NCBI GenBank assembly: GCA_041906305.1
Contig: JAYRJL010000003.1
Coordinates: forward strand, 667,704 to 731,703
Origin: SHVZ01 sp041906305
GTDB lineage: Bacteria > Pseudomonadota > Alphaproteobacteria > SHVZ01
DNA length: 64,000 nucleotides
Direction of reading: 5' to 3'
In this document: in pieces, positions 58,024 to 64,000 of the stretch
Numbering within the stretch: position 1 is the first letter of the stretch
How the letters are laid out: each line of letters opens with the position of its first letter
Program-made: the position numbers and the translations under genes
The notes under the pieces: generated by a model
Told to the model about the DNA's origin: nothing
The model's input: the letters and a program-made list of their open reading frames with translations, nothing else
The model's database searches: none

Positions 58024-58452
58024 TCAGGCCGCGGCGTTCGCCTCGACCTCGTCCTTCACCTGCACCGGACCCGAATCCTTGCCCTTGGCCTCGACGTCGC
58101 GATCGACGAACTCGATGACCGCCATCGCGGCGGCATCGCCGTAGCGGAAGCCGGCCTTGAGCACGCGGGTATAGCCACCCTTGCGCTCGGCGTAGCGCGG
58201 GCCCAGCACCTCGAACAGCTTCTTGGTCGCGGCATCGTCGCGGAGCGCGGCGTGCGCCTGCCGGCGCGCGTGCAGCGATCCCTGCTTGCCGAGGGTGATC
58301 AGCTTCTCCACCACCGGGCGGAGGTCCTTCGCCTTCGGCAGCGTGGTCGTGATCTGCTCGTGCTTGATCAGCGCCTGGGCGAGGTTCTTGAACATCGCCT
58401 TGCGGTGACCGCTCTGCCGGCTGAAGCTCCGGCCTGACATTCCATGACGCAT
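58024..58452 (-). CDS. rplQ: 50S ribosomal protein L17 (bL17)
   Basis: A 142-residue ribosomal protein. The N-terminus GRSFSRQSGHRKAMFKNLAQ and the following ALIKHEQITTTLPKAKDLRP are diagnostic of bL17, as is RKGGYTRVLKAGFRYGDAA. After about residue 120 it has an acidic alanine-rich tail (KDEVEANAAA). Last gene of the alpha operon, 34 bases after rpoA and just before the terminator. Confidence 0.97.
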   Translation of the reverse strand: MRHGMSGRSFSRQSGHRKAMFKNLAQALIKHEQITTTLPKAKDLRPVVEKLITLGKQGSLHARRQAHAALRDDAATKKLFEVLGPRYAERKGGYTRVLKAGFRYGDAAAMAVIEFVDRDVEAKGKDSGPVQVKDEVEANAAA

Positions 58453-58486
58453 CTCTAGTCTCCTAATCCGTTCCGGGCCTTCGGCC

Positions 58487-59503
58487 TCAGAACGGCTCCT
58501 CCAGGCGCTTCGCCAGCTCTTCGATGTTCTCCGGCGGCCAGTTCGGGATCTCCATGCCGAGATGGAGCCCCATCTGGGCCAGGACTTCCTTGATCTCGTT
58601 CAGCGACTTGCGGCCGAAATTCGGCGTGCGGAGCATTTCCTGCTCGGTCTTCTGAACCAGGTCGCCGATGTAGACGATGTTGTCGTTCTTCAGGCAGTTC
58701 GCCGAGCGGACCGACAGCTCGAGCTCGTCGACCTTGCGCAGCAGGTTCTTGTTGAACGGCAGGTCGGCGGCGCGGTCCTCGACCACGGCGGCCTGCGGCT
58801 CCTCGAAGTTGATGAAGAGCTGCAGCTGGTCCTGGAGGATACGGGCGGCGAGGGCCACCGAGTCCTCAGGAGTGACGGCGCCGTTGGTCTCGACCGAGAG
58901 CGACAGCTTGTCGTAGTCGGTCATCTGGCCGACGCGGGCGTTCTCGACCTTGTAGGAGACCTTGCGGACCGGGCTGTAGAGCGCGTCGACCGGGATCAGG
59001 CCGATCGGCGCATCCTCGGCGCGGCTGGCCGAGGCCGGGATGTAGCCCTTGCCGGACTCGACCACGAACTCCATCGACAGCTTGGCGCCGCGGTCCAGCG
59101 TGCAGAGCACGAGGTTCGGATCCATGATCTCGATGTCGTGGCCGGTCTCGATCATGCCGGCGGTGATCTCGCCCGGGCCGGTCGCCTTGAGGCGCATCCG
59201 CTTCGGGCCTTCGCCGTGCATCTTGAGACCCATCGCCTTCACGTTGAGGACGATGTCGGTCACGTCCTCGCGCACGCCCGGGATCGACGAGAATTCATGC
59301 AGCACGCCGTCGATCTGGATCGACGTGACGGCCGCTCCCTGGAGCGAGGAGAGAAGGACGCGGCGGAGCGCATTGCCCAGCGTCAGGCCGAAGCCGCGCT
59401 CGAGCGGCTCGGCGACGATGGTCGCGATGCGCTTGGATTCGCCGACAGCCTCGACGTTGAGCTTGTTCGGCTTGATCAGGGCTTGCCAGTTCTTCTGGAT
59501 CAC
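58487..59503 (-). CDS. rpoA: RNA polymerase alpha subunit
   Basis: A 338-residue subunit that nucleates RNA polymerase assembly and contacts UP elements and activators. The N-terminal domain (about residues 1-235) shows ATIVAEPLERGFGLTLGNAL, RRVLLSSLQGAAVTSIQIDG and LSMEFVVESGKGYIPAS. The C-terminal domain (about 255-330) shows LSVRSANCLKNDNIVYIGDL and TPNFGRKSLNEIKEVLAQMG. It lies between rpsK and rplQ as in most bacteria. Length matches alphaproteobacterial RpoA. Confidence 0.98.
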   Translation of the reverse strand: MIQKNWQALIKPNKLNVEAVGESKRIATIVAEPLERGFGLTLGNALRRVLLSSLQGAAVTSIQIDGVLHEFSSIPGVREDVTDIVLNVKAMGLKMHGEGPKRMRLKATGPGEITAGMIETGHDIEIMDPNLVLCTLDRGAKLSMEFVVESGKGYIPASASRAEDAPIGLIPVDALYSPVRKVSYKVENARVGQMTDYDKLSLSVETNGAVTPEDSVALAARILQDQLQLFINFEEPQAAVVEDRAADLPFNKNLLRKVDELELSVRSANCLKNDNIVYIGDLVQKTEQEMLRTPNFGRKSLNEIKEVLAQMGLHLGMEIPNWPPENIEELAKRLEEPF

Positions 59504-59594
59504 GTACGGACCTCTCGACGACCGGGGGCGGGAACCGAAGGAACCCGCCCGTCACATGGAAACTTAAGAAGACGCGCTTCGGGGCTTCCGCCCG

Positions 59595-60002
59595 TCAGAC
59601 GCGCCGACGCTTCGGCGGCCGGCAACCGTTGTGCGGAATCGGCGTCACGTCCCGGATCGAGGTGATCTGGAAGCCGACGGCCTGGAGCGCGCGGAGCGCC
59701 GACTCGCGGCCCGACCCCGGTCCCTTAACCTCGACCTCGATGGTGCGCACGCCGTGCTCCATCGCCTTCTTGCCGGCGTCCTCGGCCGCGACCTGCGCGG
59801 CGTACGGAGTCGACTTGCGGCTGCCCTTGAAGCCCAGCGAGCCCGACGACGACCAGGCGATGGTGTTGCCCTGCGCGTCGGTGATCGTGATCATCGTGTT
59901 GTTGAAAGACGCGTTCACGTGCGCGACGCCGGAAGTGATGTTCTTCCGTTCGCGGCGGCGCGGGCGCCCGGCAGCGGCGGCGGCGGTCTGCGGCTTAGCC
60001 AT
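59595..60002 (-). CDS. rpsK: 30S ribosomal protein S11 (uS11)
   Basis: A 135-residue protein of the 30S platform. Hallmarks are GVAHVNASFNNTMITITDAQ, GNTIAWSSSGSLGFKGSRKS, VRTIEVEVKGPGSGRESALR and the C-terminal TPIPHNGCRPPKRRRV. The N-terminus is basic and Ala-rich. It follows rpsM by 56 bases. Confidence 0.98.
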   Translation of the reverse strand: MAKPQTAAAAAGRPRRRERKNITSGVAHVNASFNNTMITITDAQGNTIAWSSSGSLGFKGSRKSTPYAAQVAAEDAGKKAMEHGVRTIEVEVKGPGSGRESALRALQAVGFQITSIRDVTPIPHNGCRPPKRRRV

Positions 60003-60058
60003 GTCTCTTCCTCAAAATCCTTCCAGCCGCTTCAAGGCGGCAACGAACCCGAACGGCT

Positions 60059-60427
60059 TTACTTCTTCTTGCCGGCGATCGGCCGCGCCTTGCCCTTGCG
60101 GGTACGCGCGTTGGTATGGGTGCGCTGGCCTCGAACCGGCAGGCCCTTGCGGTGACGCAGCCCGCGATAGCAGCCGAGATCCATCAGGCGCTTGATGTTC
60201 ATCGCGTTGTCGCGACGAAGATCGCCCTCGACCACGAACTCGCGGTCGATCAGCTCGCGGATCTTCAGGACCTCGTCGTCGGTCAGCTGGTGCACCCGAC
60301 GGGCTACAGGGATGCTCAGCTTCGCGCAGATGTCCTTCGCCCGGGTCTGGCCGATCCCGAAGATGTAGGTCAGCGCGACTTCCACGCGCTTCTGCGTGGG
60401 GATGTTAACGCCAGCAATACGCGCCAC
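60059..60427 (-). CDS. rpsM: 30S ribosomal protein S13 (uS13)
   Basis: A 122-residue protein of the 30S head. Recognised by ARIAGVNIPTQKRVEVALTY, RHRKGLPVRGQRTHTNARTR and the Lys-rich end KGKARPIAGKKK. It is the first gene of the alpha operon segment behind the promoter at 60530-60557, with a leader of about 95 bases. Confidence 0.98.
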   Translation of the reverse strand: MARIAGVNIPTQKRVEVALTYIFGIGQTRAKDICAKLSIPVARRVHQLTDDEVLKIRELIDREFVVEGDLRRDNAMNIKRLMDLGCYRGLRHRKGLPVRGQRTHTNARTRKGKARPIAGKKK

Positions 60428-60529
60428 GCTCGGATCTCCTTAAGATCGCAACGGTCTATAGTCTTCGGAAAGGGCGCAAAACTTGGCACGCACGAAACCG
60501 CTCGGCCGCCGAAAGCGCCAAGGGGCGCG

Positions 60530-60557
60530 ATTATAAGCATGCGCCCCGGCCTGTCAA
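60530..60557 (-). promoter_or_regulatory. consensus sigma-70 promoter upstream of rpsM
   Basis: Reading leftward, TTGACA (60557-60552), a 16-base spacer, then TATAAT (60535-60530): both hexamers are perfect consensus. It lies in the 194-base gap between adk and rpsM and would give the alpha operon (rpsM-rpsK-rpoA-rplQ) its own strong start in addition to read-through from the spc operon. Confidence 0.8.
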
Positions 60558-60621
60558 CGGCCCGAAATCCCGGTAATTCGTGCTTTCCCCAGCTTTCTCG
60601 CGCCCTCTCCTTTGAACGATT

Positions 60622-61266
60622 CTAGCTCAACGCCCGGCCGATCTGGCGGGCGACTTCATCGATCTCGGCCATGCCGTCGACCTGCTTCAGCACGCCCTTG
60701 CCCCGGTAGTAGGGCAGGATCGGCTGGGTCTGCTTGCGGTAGGCATCGAGCCGGGTCTTGACCGTCTCGGCGTTGTCGTCGGCCCGGCGGGTGAAGTCCT
60801 TCGACCCGCAGGCGTCGCAGACCCCGGCGACCTTCGGCTTCTGAAAGGTGTCGTGATAACCGGCGCCGCACTTGGCGCAGGTGTAGCGGCCGACGATGCG
60901 CTCGGTCAGCGCCTTCTCGTCGACGGCCATCTCGACCACGTGGTCGAGCTTCAGGCCCTTCCGCGCCAGCATCGCATCCAGCGCCTGGGCCTGGGCCTCG
61001 GTGCGGGGAAAGCCGTCGAGGATGAAGCCGTTCTTGCAGTCCGGCTGGCCGATCCGTTCCTCGATCATCGCGATCATGATGTCGTCGGAGACCAGCTTGC
61101 CGGCGTCCATGACCGCCTTGGCGCGCTTGCCTATCTCGCTCCCCGACTTGACCGCGGCGCGCAGCATGTCGCCGGTCGAAAGCTGGATGAGCCCGCGCTC
61201 GTCCTGCAGCTTCCGCGCCTGCGTGCCCTTGCCTGCGCCGGGCGGTCCGAGGAGGATCAGGTTCAC
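60622..61266 (-). CDS. adk: adenylate kinase (zinc-LID form)
   Basis: A 214-residue kinase that interconverts ATP + AMP and 2 ADP. The P-loop is LILLGPPGAGKGTQARKLQD, followed by LIQLSTGDMLRAAVKSGSEI and GFILDGFPRTEAQAQALD (AMP site). The LID domain has four cysteines (YTCAKCGAGYHDTF and VCDACGSKDFTRRADD), a structural zinc site. The start is GTG at 61266, overlapping the secY stop (GTGA), so synthesis is coupled to secY. No terminator is seen after it before the rpsM promoter. Confidence 0.96.
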   Translation of the reverse strand: MNLILLGPPGAGKGTQARKLQDERGLIQLSTGDMLRAAVKSGSEIGKRAKAVMDAGKLVSDDIMIAMIEERIGQPDCKNGFILDGFPRTEAQAQALDAMLARKGLKLDHVVEMAVDEKALTERIVGRYTCAKCGAGYHDTFQKPKVAGVCDACGSKDFTRRADDNAETVKTRLDAYRKQTQPILPYYRGKGVLKQVDGMAEIDEVARQIGRALS

Positions 61267-62627
61267 CCCTTCCTCCCGCGCAGCTTCGCCTTCTTGATCA
61301 GGCCCTCGTACTGGTGCGCGACGAGGTGGGCGTGGATCTGGGCGACCGTGTCCATGGTCACCGTGACCACGATCATCAGGCTGGTGCCGCCGAAGTAGAA
61401 GGGCACGGCGAACTTGGAGATCAGGATCTCTGGCAGGAGGCAGACGATCGAGAGGTAGGCGGCGCCGAGGACGGTGAGGCGCGACAGGATGTAGTCGAGA
61501 TAGTCGGCCGTGTTCTTGCCGGGACGGATGCCGGGAATGAAGCCGCCATAGCGCTTCAGGTTGTCGGCGGTCTCTTCCGGATTGAAGACGATCGCGGTGT
61601 AGAAGAACGCGAAGAACACGATCAGTCCCACGTACAGCAGCATGTACAGCGGCGTGCCGTGCGCGAGATACGTGGCGATCAGGCTCATGATCTCGCTCGG
61701 ACCTTCGCCGGTCGGCGTGGTCTGGGCGGCCGAGAATCCGGCGATCGTCGTCGGCATCAGCAGCAGCGACGAGGCGAAGATCGGCGGGATCACGCCCGAG
61801 GTGTTGAGGCGGAGCGGCAGGTGCGAGCTTTCGCCGCCGAACATGCGCTGGCCGACCTGGCGCTTCGGGTACTGGACGATCAGCCGGCGCTGAGCGCGCT
61901 CGACGAAGACCACGAAGAAGACGACGCCGACCGCCATCGCCAGCAGGATGATGATGAAGATGGTCGAGAGCGCGCCGGTGCGGCCGAGCTCGAGGGTGGC
62001 GGCGATCGCGTGCGGCAATCCCGCGACGATGCCGGCCATGATGATCACCGAGAGGCCGTTGCCGATGCCGCGCTGGGTCATCTGCTCGCCGAGCCACATC
62101 AGGAACATGGTGCCGCCGGTCAGCGTCACCACGGTCGAGACGCGGAACAGGATGCCGGGATCGATCACGGCGCCGCCGCCGGCGCCGCGCGTACCTTCGA
62201 GGCCGACCGCGATGCCGTAGGCCTGAAGGGCCGCCAGGAACACGGTGCCGTAGCGCGTGTACTGGTTGATGATCTTCTGGCCGGACGCGCCTTCCTTCTT
62301 CAGCTGCTCGAGCCTGGGAGAGACCGCGGTCATCAGCTGGACGATGATCGAGGCCGAGACCCACGGCATGACGTTGAGCGCGAAGATGGTCATGCGCCCG
62401 AGCGCGCCGCCCGAGAACATGTCGAACATGCCGAGGATGCCGCCCTGCTGCTGGCGGAAGATCTCGGCCAGCACCTGCGGGTCGATGCCCGGGATCGGGA
62501 TGTAGGTCCCGAGCCGGTAGACGATCAGCGCACCCAGCGTGAACCAGATGCGCTTCTTCAGCTCCGTCGCCTTGGCGAGGACGCCGAAGTTGAGCGTCGC
62601 GGCAAGCTGTTCGGCGGCCGATGCCAT
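61263..62627 (-). CDS. secY: protein translocase subunit SecY
   Basis: A 454-residue channel-forming subunit of the SecYEG translocon with ten helices. Signatures are YRLGTYIPIPGIDPQVLAEI, FALNVMPWVSASIIVQLMTA, LKKEGASGQKIINQYTRYGT, PKRQVGQRMFGGESSHLPLR and LKRYGGFIPGIRPGKNTADY. It follows rplO by 28 bases and overlaps adk by four. Length is at the upper end for SecY. Confidence 0.98.
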   Translation of the reverse strand: MASAAEQLAATLNFGVLAKATELKKRIWFTLGALIVYRLGTYIPIPGIDPQVLAEIFRQQQGGILGMFDMFSGGALGRMTIFALNVMPWVSASIIVQLMTAVSPRLEQLKKEGASGQKIINQYTRYGTVFLAALQAYGIAVGLEGTRGAGGGAVIDPGILFRVSTVVTLTGGTMFLMWLGEQMTQRGIGNGLSVIIMAGIVAGLPHAIAATLELGRTGALSTIFIIILLAMAVGVVFFVVFVERAQRRLIVQYPKRQVGQRMFGGESSHLPLRLNTSGVIPPIFASSLLLMPTTIAGFSAAQTTPTGEGPSEIMSLIATYLAHGTPLYMLLYVGLIVFFAFFYTAIVFNPEETADNLKRYGGFIPGIRPGKNTADYLDYILSRLTVLGAAYLSIVCLLPEILISKFAVPFYFGGTSLMIVVTVTMDTVAQIHAHLVAHQYEGLIKKAKLRGRKG

Positions 62628-62655
62628 ATCTTAAGCGCCCTTCGAGTCCGGACCC

Positions 62656-63165
62656 TTACGCCTTGGCCTTTGCCGGCTTCTTCGCCATTTTCTTCACCTT
62701 CTCGACCGGCTTCGGCAGCTCGACCGAACCGCCGGCGGCCTCGACCGCGGCCTTGGCCTTGGTCGTGATGCCGGCAAGCTTCAGGTTCAGCTTCGCCTTG
62801 AGCTCGCCCTCGCCGAGAAGACGGACGCCGTCGCGCGCGCGACGCAGCACCTTGGCTGCGACCAGCGCCGCGCCGTCGACCACAACCTTGGGATCCAGAC
62901 GGCCGGAATCAACCGCCTCCTGGAGCTGCCAGAGGTTCACCTCGACCAGCTTCTGCGGATTGATCGGCTTGAAGCCGCGCTTCGGCAGGCGGCGGAAGAG
63001 CGGCATCTGGCCGCCTTCGAAGGCGTGCAGCGAGACGCCCGTACGCGCCTTCTGACCCTTGACGCCGCGCCCGGAGGTCTTGCCCTTGCCCGAGCCGATG
63101 CCGCGGCCGACGCGCATGCGCCGCTTGTGGGCGCCTTCGTTGTCGCGGATCTCGTGGAGCTTCAT
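62656..63165 (-). CDS. rplO: 50S ribosomal protein L15 (uL15)
   Basis: A 169-residue protein. The N-terminus MKLHEIRDNEGAHKRRMRVG, RGIGSGKGKTSGRGVKGQKA and FEGGQMPLFRRLPKRGFKPI are diagnostic. A Lys/Ala/Pro-rich C-terminal extension of about 20 residues (EKVKKMAKKPAKAKA) is typical of alphaproteobacteria. Confidence 0.98.
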   Translation of the reverse strand: MKLHEIRDNEGAHKRRMRVGRGIGSGKGKTSGRGVKGQKARTGVSLHAFEGGQMPLFRRLPKRGFKPINPQKLVEVNLWQLQEAVDSGRLDPKVVVDGAALVAAKVLRRARDGVRLLGEGELKAKLNLKLAGITTKAKAAVEAAGGSVELPKPVEKVKKMAKKPAKAKA

Positions 63166-63178
63166 CGTCCTGGTTCCC

Positions 63179-63382
63179 TTACTCGCCTTCGACCCGCACG
63201 AGGTGGTTCACCTTGCGGATCATGCCGCGGACCGAAGGAGTGTCCTCCAGCTCGCGGGTGCGGTGGCGCTTGTTCAGGCCGAGACCGATCAGGGTCTGGC
63301 GCTGGTCGTCCTCGCGTCCGATCGGGCTGCCGATCTGGGTGACGCGAAGCGTCTTCTTGTCGCTGGTCTTAGCCTTGGCCAT
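63179..63382 (-). CDS. rpmD: 50S ribosomal protein L30 (uL30)
   Basis: A 67-residue protein, first part LRVTQIGSPIGREDDQRQTL, then IGLGLNKRHRTRELEDTPSV and RGMIRKVNHLVRV, the normal bacterial L30 pattern. It lies between rpsE (12-base gap) and rplO (13-base gap). Confidence 0.97.
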   Translation of the reverse strand: MAKAKTSDKKTLRVTQIGSPIGREDDQRQTLIGLGLNKRHRTRELEDTPSVRGMIRKVNHLVRVEGE

Positions 63383-63394
63383 GGCCCGGTTCCT

Positions 63395-64000
63395 TTAGGA
63401 GGCTTCCGCCTCGCGCTTGGCGCCGACCAGGTCGCTCACCTTCTTGCCGCGGCGCTGGGCCACGGAGCGGGGGCTGGTCACATTCCGAAGCGCGGCGAAG
63501 GTCGCCTTGATCATGTTGTGCGGGTTGGACGTGCCGACCGACTTGGCGACGATGTCGTGGACGCCGAGCGCCTCGAACACCGCGCGGGTCGGGCCGCCGG
63601 CGATGATGCCGGTACCCGGAGCGGCGGCGCGCAGCACGACGCGGCCGGCGCCGTAGTGGCCGAGCATGTCGTGATGGAGCGTGCGGCCTTCGCGCAGCGG
63701 CACCTTGATCAGGTTGCGCTTGGCCTGCTCGGTCGCCTTGCGGATCGCCTCCGGCACTTCGCGGGCCTTGCCGGCGCCGTGGCCGACGCGGCCGCGGCCG
63801 TCACCGACGACGACGAGCGCGGCGAAGCCGAAGCGACGGCCGCCCTTCACCACCTTGGCGACGCGGTTGATGCTGACCAGCTTCTCGGTCAGCTCGGACT
63901 CCTCGCGGGCGCCCTCGCCGCCGCGACCGCCCTCGCGGCGATCGCCGCGCTGGCCGCCGCGACCGCGGCCGCGATCACCGCCCGGGCCGCCGGCGCCGTC
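63395..64000 (-). CDS. rpsE: 30S ribosomal protein S5 (uS5), partial at the right edge
   Basis: 201 codons are visible; the frame stays open to the window edge, so the true start is outside. The S5 core is SELTEKLVSINRVAKVVKGG, RRFGFAALVVVGDGRGRVGH, AGGPTRAVFEALGVHDIVAK and NPHNMIKATFAALRNVTSPR. The visible N-terminal part before the core is a Gly/Arg/Asp-rich extension (GGDRGRGRGGQRGDRREGG and so on). S5 sits at the mRNA entry and decoding region of the 30S. A GTG at 63853 is internal to the core and not the start. Confidence 0.96.
   Translation of the reverse strand, partial: DGAGGPGGDRGRGRGGQRGDRREGGRGGEGAREESELTEKLVSINRVAKVVKGGRRFGFAALVVVGDGRGRVGHGAGKAREVPEAIRKATEQAKRNLIKVPLREGRTLHHDMLGHYGAGRVVLRAAAPGTGIIAGGPTRAVFEALGVHDIVAKSVGTSNPHNMIKATFAALRNVTSPRSVAQRRGKKVSDLVGAKREAEAS

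Overview
The window is a dense, high-GC stretch of a chromosome that is almost certainly alphaproteobacterial. The markers are a circularly permuted two-piece tmRNA gene next to an SspB-alpha type ClpX adaptor, an ATP12 chaperone gene, MaeB-type malic enzyme, a propionyl-CoA carboxylase operon and the spc/alpha ribosomal operon order. The mix of TTT transporter, CoA-transferase, acyl-CoA dehydrogenase and Rieske oxygenase genes fits a metabolically versatile soil or water Rhodospirillales/Reyranella-like organism, but the genus is only a guess. No phage, IS element, CRISPR array or integron was seen.

Layout. 1-2 kb: the end of pheT, a small membrane protein and an exported protein with two WWWNP repeats. 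2-8.5 kb: a peptide-type ABC importer operon (binding protein, two permeases and a GNAT gene, no ATPase), divergent from anmK, a serine hydrolase and a DMT exporter; together this looks like cell-wall muropeptide salvage. 8.5-10.5 kb: pdxY and nudC. 10.5-14.3 kb: a tightly overlapping operon of a lysine 2,3-aminomutase-like radical SAM enzyme, two D-Ala-D-Ala-ligase-like ATP-grasp enzymes and a GNAT acetyltransferase. This is the best candidate for an undescribed pathway, probably an N-acetylated beta-lysine peptide. 14.8-19.8 kb: gamma-glutamyltransferase, GNAT, RidA, a CaiB-type CoA-transferase and an alpha/beta hydrolase. 19.8-20.7 kb: ssrA followed by sspB. 20.7-25.9 kb: class I fumarase, a TfoX-N protein and the TctCBA tricarboxylate transporter. 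25.9-28.8 kb: a methyltransferase, a zinc-type ArsR/CDF pair, phhA and a Tyr/Pro-rich exported protein.

28.8-36.7 kb: an acyl-CoA dehydrogenase/SDR/isovaleryl-CoA dehydrogenase group, an EmrAB pump with a divergent TetR regulator and a perfect palindromic operator, an alpha/beta hydrolase and a hypothetical gene. 36.7-42.8 kb: a Rieske oxygenase, mgtE, maeB, tRNA-Leu(GAG), lipB and a small HxH-motif membrane protein. 42.8-49.2 kb: the pccB / 2TM / pccA / acyP operon (propionyl-CoA to methylmalonyl-CoA), ATP12, a HAD phosphatase and an RluC-type pseudouridine synthase. 49.4-57.9 kb: a DUF429-like protein, a two-subunit molybdenum hydroxylase, rarA, a Do-family protease, an NTP/NDP translocase-like carrier and a Tat-exported aldo/keto reductase. 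58-64 kb: the spc/alpha operon read leftward (rpsE, rpmD, rplO, secY, adk, rpsM, rpsK, rpoA, rplQ) with a consensus promoter before rpsM and a strong terminator after rplQ.

Genes are packed into operons with many ATGA/GTGA start-stop overlaps, and four convergent pairs overlap by exactly the 4 bases of their stop codons. Long ORFs antisense to these genes are high-GC shadows and were left out.
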